A stretch of DNA of 64,000 bases, taken from NCBI RefSeq assembly GCF_003268025.1, contig NZ_QLUW01000001.1, forward strand, positions 1,798,001-1,862,000, read 5' to 3'. The DNA is from Paenibacillus montanisoli. Its GTDB lineage: Bacteria > Bacillota > Bacilli > Paenibacillales > Paenibacillaceae. Of the stretch, positions 1 through 7,281 are shown in pieces; positions within the stretch are counted from its first letter, which is position 1; the number at the start of each line of letters is the position of its first letter. Position numbers and translations under genes: made by a program. The notes below the pieces were generated by a model. That model worked only from the letters and a program-made list of their open reading frames with translations. It was not told where the DNA came from and searched no databases.

Positions 1-519
1 GCCGGAGTTGCCGGCCGGGTCGGTGACGTAATCGTCCGCCTGCGCGTGGATGACGAGCGCGGTCCCGCCGGATTTGAGAAGCGAATTCGGCTGGTTCGGA
101 GCGAGCGTCACGATGCGAGACTCGATGTCCACTTTAACCGTGCCGTCCGCAGCAACCGTAATATTCGGCAAATCGCCGACGTGGAAGCCTTTCGGATTGT
201 TAAATCCATGCTGCTTCGTCTGTGGATTCAGATGCGCGCCTGACGATTTGAAATCAGGCACCTCGCATTTGCCGGTCTCGTGGAAATGGATGCCATGAAC
301 GCCGGGCGGCAAGTTTTTGGCCTCCACATGAAGCACGACGGCATCGCCCTTCTGCGTGAGCGTAGCGAATCCTACATCAGCGCCGGAAGTATTCATAAGC
401 TTCACCTGTACGGGCTTAGCTTCAGGCATAGGATGCGCGCCGGCTGTTCCGCCGATCGCAGCTGCCAGAAACGCGAAGCATAGCGCTGTCCGGCCGGTGC
501 GTAGAACGAATTTTCTCAT
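1..519 (-). CDS. Superoxide dismutase [Cu-Zn], secreted, truncated by window edge
   Basis: Dismutates superoxide to oxygen and peroxide, probably outside the membrane. Reading the minus strand from ATG at 519 gives 173 codons open to base 1, so the C-terminus is missing. An N-terminal signal peptide (about residues 1-28) is followed by the SOD_Cu fold. The copper-site motif HFHETGKCE is visible, with the first Cys of the conserved disulfide, then further His residues, GDLPNI, and VIHAQADDY near the window edge. A strong AGGAGG lies about 11 bases before the ATG. The gene is divergent from the Gfo/Idh/MocA gene. The family is clear; the missing end cannot be judged. Confidence 0.9.
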   Translation of the reverse strand, partial: MRKFVLRTGRTALCFAFLAAAIGGTAGAHPMPEAKPVQVKLMNTSGADVGFATLTQKGDAVVLHVEAKNLPPGVHGIHFHETGKCEVPDFKSSGAHLNPQTKQHGFNNPKGFHVGDLPNITVAADGTVKVDIESRIVTLAPNQPNSLLKSGGTALVIHAQADDYVTDPAGNSG

Positions 520-716
520 GCTGTAAGTTAATCCTCCTGTACTTGAATTTCATTTTCCTGCTTATCATTGCCTAGTTTTACGCCGGACAAACAATACGTA
601 TTTTTTTACATAGCTTGTCGTATATTTGGATTGGTGGATCCCTTTATTTATGGTAGGTTATTGGTTGACTGGCTTTATTGACCAAAATGGATGACATGGG
701 AGGCTAACAAAAGAAG

Positions 717-1712
717 ATGAGCAAAGTTCGCGTAGGCTTTATTGGTACGGGTGGAATCGCCAATTGGCACGCCCGCCAGCTGCTTGAGTTGGAAGACGCC
801 CAGATCGCAGCGGTCGCTGATCCGAACGCGGCCGGCAGAGATAAGTTTATCGCCCATCACCAGCTTGCCGATATTCCGGCATATTCGGATTACAATGAAA
901 TGCTGAACGAGGCCGAACTGGATGCGGTTATCATTTGTTCGCCGCATACGCTGCATTTCGAGCAAGCAAGCGCCGTTCTTCGCAAGGGACTTCATGTAAT
1001 GATCGAGAAACCGATGACTTGTTCGTCCGCTGAGGCGGAAGCGTTGATCAAGCTTGCCAATGAAGCGGGCAAAGTCATGCAAGTATCGTATCAGCGCCAT
1101 TTTCAGCCTGAGTTCCTCTATATTCGCGATGCCATCGCAAGAGGGGAAATCGGCAAGATTACGTCCGTCACGGCCTCCCTCTATCAAGAATGGAGACAAG
1201 GTACCCCAGGCTCCTGGCGGGCGAATCCTAAGCTATCCGGCGGCGGCTTCCTCATGGATTCCGGCAGCCACATCATCGACGTGCTTCTCTGGGCAACGGG
1301 CCTAACGCCGGTTGATGTAAAAACGCAAATGCATATGCACGGTGCGCCGGTCGAGATCGATACGTTCACGTCCATCCGATTCGCTGAAGGGGCTGTTGCC
1401 GGCCTTAATCTGGTGGGCTATGCCCCTTGCTGGCATGAGACGTTTGCGTTTTGCGGTGAAAATGGCGGTATCTTCTATGAGAACGGCCGGATTACGCTCC
1501 GCCGCTTGAAGCAGGAACCGATCGTGCCGGAGCTGCCAAGCCAGACGACAAACCAAGATAAGAGCTTCATCGATGCGATTTTGGGGCGGCATGAAGTGCT
1601 TGTGCCGGGTGAATTCGCGCTCAAGGTTGTGAAGCTTTCCGAAATGATTTATGAAGCCGCGGGCTACTCACCGATGGATTATGCGAAAGAAGAAGAGGTG
1701 AAGCGTGCATGA
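717..1712 (+). CDS. Gfo/Idh/MocA family NAD(P)-dependent sugar oxidoreductase
   Basis: A 331-residue oxidoreductase predicted to oxidise a hydroxyl of a sugar or cyclitol with NAD(P). An N-terminal Rossmann fold starts GFIGTGGIANWHA (about residues 7-19). The EKP motif with its conserved Lys lies near residue 97, followed by the family's C-terminal alpha/beta domain (about 125-320). Start ATG 717 follows GGGAGG at 698. The stop overlaps the next start by four bases (ATGA), so it is translationally coupled to a TIM-barrel isomerase. Such pairs occur in inositol, keto-sugar and C-glycoside pathways. The substrate cannot be read from sequence. Confidence 0.9.
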   Translation: MSKVRVGFIGTGGIANWHARQLLELEDAQIAAVADPNAAGRDKFIAHHQLADIPAYSDYNEMLNEAELDAVIICSPHTLHFEQASAVLRKGLHVMIEKPMTCSSAEAEALIKLANEAGKVMQVSYQRHFQPEFLYIRDAIARGEIGKITSVTASLYQEWRQGTPGSWRANPKLSGGGFLMDSGSHIIDVLLWATGLTPVDVKTQMHMHGAPVEIDTFTSIRFAEGAVAGLNLVGYAPCWHETFAFCGENGGIFYENGRITLRRLKQEPIVPELPSQTTNQDKSFIDAILGRHEVLVPGEFALKVVKLSEMIYEAAGYSPMDYAKEEEVKRA

Positions 1713-2578
1713 CGTTTCAAATAGGCATGCGGATTCCGCCGATCATCGGCAGAGCCGGCATCCAGCGAACCGCGGCATGGGCTGCGGAAGTGGGGCTCGA
1801 TGTACTGGACGTACCGGATTTAACGCCTGAAATCAAACAAGCATGCCGGGATGCCGGTCTAGGCATCGGCTCGGTCGATGTGCGGCATACTGCAAAGCTC
1901 CTTAGCCGGAATGATGCCGTTCGGGCAGAGGCGGCTGCTGCAATGAAGTCCCAACTGGACGCGATCGCGGAGCTAGGCGGCAAAGTGTTGTTTATGTGTC
2001 TCGTACCGGAGGACATAACGCTCCCGCGCAAAGAAGGCTTCGCCATCTGGAAAGATTCGTTTCCCGAGATCGTTCGTCATGCGGAGCAGCGCGGCCTTTA
2101 TATCGCCATCGAAGGCTGGCCGGGGCCGGCTCCGCATTATCCGACGCTCGGCTGCACGCCGGAGATGTGGCGCGCGATGTTCGAAGCGATCCCTTCGAAG
2201 CACTTTGGCCTCAATTACGATCCGTCGCACCTCGTACGGCTCGGTATCGACTATCTGCGCGCCTTGGATGAGTTCGGTGAACGCATCAACCATTGCCACG
2301 GCAAGGATACGGAGCTGCTGCCGGAGGAGCTCTATGAATCCGGCACGCTGGCAGCTACATTCGGTCCAAAATACGGTTTCTCGGAGGGCTCGTGGCGGTA
2401 TACAATTCCCGGCCATGGCGCAGTCGAATGGGGCAAGGTTGCAGTTCGGTTGGAGCGGATCGGGTATCAAGGCGCTATCGGCATTGAGCTGGAGGATCAT
2501 CGGTTTTGGGGCACGCTTGAAAGGGAACAGCAAGGGATTGTGAAGGCAGCGCAGCACTTGCGGACTTATTTCAATTAA
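1709..2578 (+). CDS. Sugar phosphate isomerase/epimerase-type TIM barrel protein
   Basis: A 289-residue xylose-isomerase-like TIM barrel (AP_endonuc_2 superfamily). Four likely divalent-metal ligands are visible in the usual order: Glu in AIEGW, Asp in NYDPSHL, His in NHCHGKD, and Glu in GIELED near the C-terminus. Members isomerise, epimerise or dehydrate sugars and inositol intermediates, or cleave keto-glycosides by elimination. It overlaps the upstream Gfo/Idh/MocA stop by four bases, so the two products probably act in sequence. No transporter or regulator is adjacent. The next gene is unrelated. Confidence 0.88.
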   Translation: MTFQIGMRIPPIIGRAGIQRTAAWAAEVGLDVLDVPDLTPEIKQACRDAGLGIGSVDVRHTAKLLSRNDAVRAEAAAAMKSQLDAIAELGGKVLFMCLVPEDITLPRKEGFAIWKDSFPEIVRHAEQRGLYIAIEGWPGPAPHYPTLGCTPEMWRAMFEAIPSKHFGLNYDPSHLVRLGIDYLRALDEFGERINHCHGKDTELLPEELYESGTLAATFGPKYGFSEGSWRYTIPGHGAVEWGKVAVRLERIGYQGAIGIELEDHRFWGTLEREQQGIVKAAQHLRTYFN

Positions 2579-2679
2579 TAAGAGGGCGGGGACCGGTGTC
2601 CGTTTGCGGACGGACACCAGGTTCCCGTTTTTATTTTCACGCGAATTCTAGTACACTTGTAGCAAGGAGTGATACGAAC

Positions 2680-3090
2680 TTGCAACCGAACTTATTTACG
2701 TTAAGCGAAGCGAACGCCATACTGCCGCAGCTGCAGGAAGACCTGCTGAAGCTGCAGCTGCTCACGCAGCAATTCGAAGAGAAATTCGAGGAGCTGCAAA
2801 TGCTGAAGGGAAAGCATCAAATGAGCGGCGGAGCGGATGTCGGCCATGATCCGTACTTTGAACTGGAGAGCCAGCTCGAGTTCATGCGGATAGAAATCGA
2901 CATGCAAATCGGTAATTTTGACAGAAAAGGCGTCCTGCTCAAGATGATTAATCCCGGATTGATCGATTTTCCCTCGATTTTTAATGGTGAGGAAATTCTA
3001 ATCTGTTGGAAGCAAGGCGAAGAGCGCGCTACCCACTATCATGGCTGGAATGACGGTTTTATGGGACGCAAAGCGTTTCCGGAAGCGTGA
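2680..3090 (+). CDS. DUF2203 family protein
   Basis: A 136-residue cytoplasmic protein of the DUF2203 family. It opens with the typical LFTLSEANAILPQL, continues with a Gln/Glu/Leu-rich predicted coiled coil (about residues 15-75), and ends with a compact region containing GLIDFPS and CWKQGEE. The function is unknown in the family. I place the start at TTG 2680, because AAGGAG lies 10 bases upstream at 2664-2669 and the family motif follows at once. An in-frame ATG at 2596 would add a non-conserved leader. A hairpin terminator follows the gene. Confidence 0.8.
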   Translation: MQPNLFTLSEANAILPQLQEDLLKLQLLTQQFEEKFEELQMLKGKHQMSGGADVGHDPYFELESQLEFMRIEIDMQIGNFDRKGVLLKMINPGLIDFPSIFNGEEILICWKQGEERATHYHGWNDGFMGRKAFPEA

Positions 3091-3113
3091 AAAAAGATTA
3101 AAAAACACTCATA

Positions 3114-3145
3114 AAGGAGCCTGTATGACACAGGCTTCTTTTTTG
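3114..3145 (+). terminator. Rho-independent terminator after DUF2203 gene
   Basis: A GAGCCTGT / ACAGGCTTC stem with a short loop is followed by a run of six T. Confidence 0.75.
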
Positions 3146-3281
3146 TTCGCCAAATGAGTCATGTCCCTCGACAAAAGTACATATTTTTCTTGCAGAAGGT
3201 TTGACACGCTTTTCAGAAGTTAGCATTTACAATCTAACCTATATCGGAAAGGCTCTTAAATTCATTGGAAGAGGTGTATCA

Positions 3282-4430
3282 ATGACTAGATCCATTGGGT
3301 GGAATGTAGTAGCATATATGCTCTTCGCGGCGCTAGTAACGTCGCTCATCCTAACGTTTACGATTTCGAACGCCTTGTGGGATTCCCGCACATCCGGATT
3401 GTCGTTCCTTTCATCCGAGGCAAGCAAAACCGTTTCTGCGTTGACGATTACCGAAGCAAACCGAGGCCCGTTGTTCCAGCCGGCAACAGTTATCCCGAAA
3501 ACGCCTTCGATTAAACAAGAAGATCCGACGATTACAATCCCCGTTCCTGCCGTCGTTCCGAAGGCAGCCTCCACTCCTACATATACGAATAAAAATACAT
3601 ATACATATAAAGTAACCTCGTTCTTCCTCAATGTTCGCTCCAAGCCGGATGCGAGCTCCGAAATCGTAGATTTAGTAAAGCAGGGAGCGCTGCTTCAGGT
3701 CAAAGCGGTGACCCCGGAAGGATGGCTGGCTCTTAAAGGCGGCGGTTACGTCCATGGCGGCTATGCCGAACTGATATCTGCGAGCGCTGACTCCAAGCCA
3801 TCTGATGAAGCAGCACCTGTCCAAATTGCCGCATCCGCCGCCAGCCAAGTGAAGGACGCGAAGTCGGAGGTAGCTGCAGCTTCCGTATCCATCGTACCCG
3901 TTCGCAAAGCCGTACCGGCGAAAATAAACGATTATTTGACTAGAAAGCCAAAGGCGGGCGCTCAGACCGCCATAAATCCGTCTAAACCGGTAAGACCTAC
4001 CACTAAAGTTAGCTCGGACTCCGGGCTAACCGCCAAGCATATCGAAAAGATTCTGGCCGGGACGAAGCTTTCAGGCCATGGGCTTGAAAATGCCATTCTT
4101 GCCGTTGAAGATAAATACGGAATTAACGCTTTCTTTACGATCGCCGTCATGAAGCTTGAAAGCGGTAACGGGAAGAGCAAGTTGGCGATAAATAAAAACA
4201 ATCTATTCGGCTTAAACGCCGTTACGGGCAAAAGTGCTTACAGAAAGGCATTTACCTTCGCCACCAAGGGGGATAGCGTCCGAAAATTCGGACAACTACT
4301 TTCGGACAATTACGTTGAACGCGGCTTGACGACCATCGAGAAGGTGGCAAAGAAATATTGTCCGGCGAACGGGCGCTGGCCAGGACTTGTCCGTAGTATC
4401 ATGAAAAGCGATTACAATAAGCTGGTATAG
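3282..4430 (+). CDS. SH3-domain N-acetylglucosaminidase-like cell wall protein
   Basis: A 382-residue exported or membrane-anchored protein. One N-terminal hydrophobic segment (about residues 10-30) acts as signal or anchor. A bacterial SH3b domain follows (about 110-165, with FFLNVRSKPD and GWLALKGGGYV). Then come a Lys/Ala-rich linker and a C-terminal glucosaminidase-type domain (about 255-380) with KLESGNGKS, containing the likely catalytic Glu, and NNLFGLNA. Members cleave peptidoglycan glycan strands. ATG 3282 is chosen because GGAAGAGGTG lies just upstream. An ATG at 3201 would spoil the signal sequence. No terminator is seen between it and the riboswitch promoter. Confidence 0.82.
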   Translation: MTRSIGWNVVAYMLFAALVTSLILTFTISNALWDSRTSGLSFLSSEASKTVSALTITEANRGPLFQPATVIPKTPSIKQEDPTITIPVPAVVPKAASTPTYTNKNTYTYKVTSFFLNVRSKPDASSEIVDLVKQGALLQVKAVTPEGWLALKGGGYVHGGYAELISASADSKPSDEAAPVQIAASAASQVKDAKSEVAAASVSIVPVRKAVPAKINDYLTRKPKAGAQTAINPSKPVRPTTKVSSDSGLTAKHIEKILAGTKLSGHGLENAILAVEDKYGINAFFTIAVMKLESGNGKSKLAINKNNLFGLNAVTGKSAYRKAFTFATKGDSVRKFGQLLSDNYVERGLTTIEKVAKKYCPANGRWPGLVRSIMKSDYNKLV

Positions 4431-4452
4431 TCAGAGTGGCGCAAAACACCTG

Positions 4453-4481
4453 TTGACAATCGCAAGCCGGTCGTGTAACAT
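4453..4481 (+). promoter_or_regulatory. Sigma-A promoter of the riboswitch transcript
   Basis: TTGACA at 4453-4458, a 17-base spacer, then TAACAT at 4476-4481. The predicted transcription start falls near 4488, about 30 bases before the riboswitch. Confidence 0.65.
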
Positions 4482-4518
4482 TTCGAAGAGTGATTACGGA
4501 ATAATTAAATAATTTTTG

Positions 4519-4636
4519 ATTCGTATAACCTCACGACGACAGGGTGAGGGTTTCTACGGGAAGCCTTAACTTCCTAACTACGAATGCGAAATGATCGATT
4601 GGCGATTATTTCGTATTCGCGGTTAGGAAGTTTTTT
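4519..4636 (+). ncRNA. Purine riboswitch, guanine class, with ON-type terminator
   Basis: The aptamer spans about 4519-4585. P1 is ATTCGTA / TACGAAT. P2 is CCTCAC / GTGAGG, with GG in its loop (4542-4543). J2/3 is GTTTCTAC (4550-4557). P3 is GGGAAG / CTTCC, with CC in its loop. The base corresponding to position 74 is C4578, the guanine-class identity; adenine switches have U there. The 3' strands of P3 and P1 (4570-4585) are also the 5' arm of a very long terminator hairpin (4570-4597 with 4603-4630) followed by six T. Aptamer folding and termination therefore exclude each other, and ligand binding should switch the downstream gene on. The aptamer family is established; the ON direction is read from the pairing. 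Confidence 0.88.
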
Positions 4637-4685
4637 GCGTTATCCAAGTAAAAAATGAGTCATGTTCGAAAGGGGCATCATAGAT

Positions 4686-5636
4686 ATGAAATACATGCTT
4701 TCTGTTTTTCTGGGAGCGGTCAGCTACGGCATTTTGTCGACGATCGTCGTCCATGCTTACGGCGACGGATATTGCCTGGGCGAAGTAGTCGGCACGCAGT
4801 TGCTGACCGGTTTTATTTTGTCTTGGCTGCTTGTCCTGGGTTTGCAGCTACGAAATAAACGCGCGGCTGCGAAGGCGAAAGCGGCAGGCGAGATCGTAAA
4901 GACTGCGCCGAAGCTCACTTGGAAGCAGCGCTTCATGCTGATGGCTGCAGGGATTCCGACGGCGATGACAGGCTTGTTGTACTATCAGTCGCTGAAATTT
5001 ATTCCGAACTCGCTTGCCATCATCCTGCTGTTTCAATTTACATGGATGGGCGTTCTCATCCATGCCGTTAGTACGCGCACGCGTCCAAACGGGATTATGC
5101 TGCTGACGCTGTCGGTGCTACTCGGCGGTACTGTGCTTGCCGCTGGCATTTTGGAGCAAGGCATTGCGGAGTTTAACGTAACCGGCGTCTTGCTGGGCTT
5201 GCTTGCAGCGATCAGCTACTCGCTGTTTGTTCTATTCAGCGGCAAAGCCGTATCTTCCGCCCATCCGGCGTACCGGAGCGTATGGATGATAACAGGCGGG
5301 CTGATCTTCGTCTTCATTTTATTCCCGCCGGTGTATTTGTTTAATGGCGTGATTTGGAGCAGCCTGCTGCTGTTCGGCTTCCTGCTAGGTTTGTTCGGCG
5401 CCTTTATCCCGCCGGTCCTGTTCGCGGCGGGCGTTCCGCATATCGGCGAAGGCATGGCGGGCATCCTCGGAGCATCCGAACTTCCGGTAGCGGTCATGCT
5501 GTCCGCGGTCGTGCTTCATGAGCATGTGAGCATGCTGCAATGGGCGGGAGTCGCCTTGGTTCTGCTCGGCGTCACGCTGCCGGAGCTGCTCAAAGGCATG
5601 CTGAACGATTCCAAGAAGCTGACTGCAACTTCATAA
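4686..5636 (+). CDS. EamA/DMT superfamily permease under purine riboswitch control
   Basis: A 316-residue integral membrane protein with about ten hydrophobic helices in two EamA repeats. It belongs to the drug/metabolite transporter superfamily, whose members mostly export metabolites. ATG 4686 is preferred because AAAGGGG lies 10 bases upstream; ATGs at 4655 and 4662 lack such a site. The gene lies directly behind the purine riboswitch and its terminator and appears monocistronic. A ligand-induced switch points to efflux of guanine or a related purine, by analogy with adenine-induced pbuE in Bacillus. The substrate assignment is inference, and I know of no DMT member proven to do this. Confidence 0.85.
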   Translation: MKYMLSVFLGAVSYGILSTIVVHAYGDGYCLGEVVGTQLLTGFILSWLLVLGLQLRNKRAAAKAKAAGEIVKTAPKLTWKQRFMLMAAGIPTAMTGLLYYQSLKFIPNSLAIILLFQFTWMGVLIHAVSTRTRPNGIMLLTLSVLLGGTVLAAGILEQGIAEFNVTGVLLGLLAAISYSLFVLFSGKAVSSAHPAYRSVWMITGGLIFVFILFPPVYLFNGVIWSSLLLFGFLLGLFGAFIPPVLFAAGVPHIGEGMAGILGASELPVAVMLSAVVLHEHVSMLQWAGVALVLLGVTLPELLKGMLNDSKKLTATS

Positions 5637-5640
5637 ATAA

Positions 5641-5680
5641 GACGAAGCCCGATTCCGGTAAGGAACGGGCTTCGTGTCGT
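5641..5680. terminator. Hairpin between convergent genes
   Basis: A strong GAAGCCCG / CGGGCTTC stem lies between the DMT gene and the convergent SASP-like gene. Neither strand has a clean T run, so it is a weak terminator candidate. Confidence 0.45.
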
Positions 5681-5694
5681 ACAGTCGCGATTAA

Positions 5695-5898
5695 CTACTC
5701 AAGGTCCTCGTTTTCGGCTTCGTTTGCTGCAGCATTAGCAGCTCTTTGGTTCACTGCCGCGTTGTTTTGAAACGCCTCTGCCGCTTGCTCAGCGGAGAAT
5801 TCCGTGTCGGCAGCACCTGCTACCGGCAGTTTGTTCTGCTCGGTCGATTGAACATCAGCTTTGGATACTTGGTTCTGTTGGTTCTGTTGGTTAGCCAT
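5695..5898 (-). CDS. Gamma-type small acid-soluble spore protein-like (putative)
   Basis: A 67-residue, Gln/Asn/Ala-rich, low-complexity protein starting MANQQNQQNQ, with a TEFSAEQ segment like the TEFASET repeat of gamma-type SASPs (SspE). Those proteins are an amino-acid reserve in spores that is degraded on germination. ATG 5898 has a good AAGGAGG upstream; an in-frame ATG at 5934 lacks one. A sigma-G-like promoter lies at 5939-5968. Composition and promoter support a spore protein, but the similarity is short and the canonical FGTEFASET repeats are absent, so the name is tentative. Confidence 0.55.
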   Translation of the reverse strand: MANQQNQQNQVSKADVQSTEQNKLPVAGAADTEFSAEQAAEAFQNNAAVNQRAANAAANEAENEDLE

Positions 5899-5938
5899 GT
5901 ATATGCCTCCTTCATAGATTTTGAACGACAACAAACTA

Positions 5939-5968
5939 TATACTGCCCCTCAACCAGACTTTTATGCA
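5939..5968 (-). promoter_or_regulatory. Putative sigma-G-like promoter of SASP-like gene
   Basis: On the minus strand TGCATAA (5968-5962) and CAGTATA (5945-5939) are 16 bases apart. They resemble the forespore sigma-G elements (GCATA, CATnnTA). Tentative. Confidence 0.35.
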
Positions 5969-6098
5969 TGAAGAATTTGGAAATTAAACTTTTTACCGGT
6001 TTTAGCCGTTATTAAGATTAGCTTCATCTAATATTCATTTTCGGCATTTAGGGTAATAAGAAGTAGCATGCTGTCATACGAGGAGGAAATGCAACGTT

Positions 6099-6803
6099 AT
6101 GAATCGGAAGCGGAGGAAGCGCAGCCATCTGTCCGGTACGGCTGTCATCGCGCTCATTGTTTTTGCTGCCGCTTCCTTTATCCTGCAGGCGCAGGATCGG
6201 GCGGCCAGCTCCGGAGAAGACAAGCCGCCAGTCGAAACCGCGGCTGCCGTAAAAAGCAACCCGCTGCTAGCAGGCAAGACCATTGTGCTGGATGCGGGAC
6301 ATGGCGGGGAGGATGCCGGCTCCATCGGGCAAAAGGGGACGTTCGAGAAGGAAGTTACGCTTGATACGGTTCATCATATTCGCGATGAGCTAAAGGAGAG
6401 AACAGGAGCGGATGTAGTCCTAACGAGGCAAGAGGATGAATTCGTACCATTGGAACAGCGGGCCGCTATGGCCGGAGAGAACAACGCGGATCTATTTATT
6501 AGCATCCACTACGATGCGTTTGAATCCAAGGACGTCGCCGGAATGACGACCTATTATTATCATAATTCGGATCTTACGCTCGCAGAGGTCATGCATGACG
6601 CGCTTCTTGGCGGCGTCGATGTGAAGGACAGGGGAGTAAAGGAAGGCAATTATCAGGTACTCCGAGAGAATGTCAAGCCTGCGCTGCTGCTGGAGCTCGG
6701 GTATATTTCAAACAAAGCCGAGGAAGAACGGATGAATTCAGAGGCGTTCCAGACGGCGGTTTCCCACGCGATCGTAAATGGAATTATCGATTATTTATCG
6801 TAG
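6099..6803 (+). CDS. N-acetylmuramoyl-L-alanine amidase (CwlD-like, Amidase_3)
   Basis: A 234-residue zinc amidase that cleaves the bond between MurNAc and L-Ala in peptidoglycan. A signal anchor (about residues 12-32) precedes the Amidase_3 domain (about 57-232). The zinc ligands are visible: His in DAGHGG, Glu in EKEVTL, and His in SIHYDA. The catalytic Glu lies in LELGY. Length and one-domain layout match CwlD, which makes muramic-delta-lactam in the spore cortex, but other Amidase_3 enzymes look alike. AGGAGG lies 12 bases before ATG 6099. A shared terminator separates it from the convergent DUF350 gene. Confidence 0.88.
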   Translation: MNRKRRKRSHLSGTAVIALIVFAAASFILQAQDRAASSGEDKPPVETAAAVKSNPLLAGKTIVLDAGHGGEDAGSIGQKGTFEKEVTLDTVHHIRDELKERTGADVVLTRQEDEFVPLEQRAAMAGENNADLFISIHYDAFESKDVAGMTTYYYHNSDLTLAEVMHDALLGGVDVKDRGVKEGNYQVLRENVKPALLLELGYISNKAEEERMNSEAFQTAVSHAIVNGIIDYLS

Positions 6804-6812
6804 TCCAGCCGA

Positions 6813-6853
6813 CAAAAAGCCCCCGAATCTACTAACGATTCAGGGGCTTTACA
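6813..6853. terminator. Bidirectional terminator
   Basis: AAAGCCCCCGAATC pairs with GATTCAGGGGCTTT between two convergent genes, with A-rich and T-rich flanks. Confidence 0.75.
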
Positions 6854-6855
6854 TG

Positions 6856-7260
6856 TTACATCAAGAAAGTGCCGATGACGATGGATGAGCCAAGAATGAT
6901 GGCTCGCAGCAGCTGAGCGACGGCTTTGTTGCCTTTGGCTATTTCATCGCAAACATTCAGCTTAGGCGTCAGGAAGTCGAACAGGACATACACGATGCAG
7001 AGCAGCACGATCCCGACTCCGGACCAGATCAGCATCGCCCACCAGTCATGGGAGCTGTAAGAGACCATCGCGACAATAATGCCAAGCCCGAGCAGCTTGC
7101 TGCCCATATACATGCCGGCCGCCTCATTGCCTTTTCTGATTTCCTCCCAATCGTTGAATCGAGTCAGTCTGCTGAACACGAAAGAACCGATGACTAGAGC
7201 GGCGAGCAAGATGATAATGCCAATACCTACATTCAACAAATCATTTCCAAAATGATTCAC
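6856..7260 (-). CDS. DUF350 family membrane protein (YjfL-like)
   Basis: A 134-residue protein with four predicted membrane helices in two repeats. Each repeat carries a cytoplasmic-type motif (IRKGNEAAGMYMG and IAKGNKAVAQLL), the hallmark of DUF350. The function is unknown. In enterobacteria YjfL is encoded beside a glutathionylspermidine-synthase-like ATP-grasp protein and a DUF1190 lipoprotein, a context repeated here. It is the last gene of the five-gene minus-strand operon, 21 bases after the ATP-grasp gene. AAAGGAGGAT precedes ATG 7260. A role in a membrane complex with its neighbours is inferred. Confidence 0.85.
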   Translation of the reverse strand: MNHFGNDLLNVGIGIIILLAALVIGSFVFSRLTRFNDWEEIRKGNEAAGMYMGSKLLGLGIIVAMVSYSSHDWWAMLIWSGVGIVLLCIVYVLFDFLTPKLNVCDEIAKGNKAVAQLLRAIILGSSIVIGTFLM

Positions 7261-7281
7261 ACCAAGATCCTCCTTTAAGAA

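Noticed and set aside
4519-4585. Adenine riboswitch, suggested by the ON layout
   Set aside because: The specificity base is C4578, not U, so guanine-class binding is the better reading.
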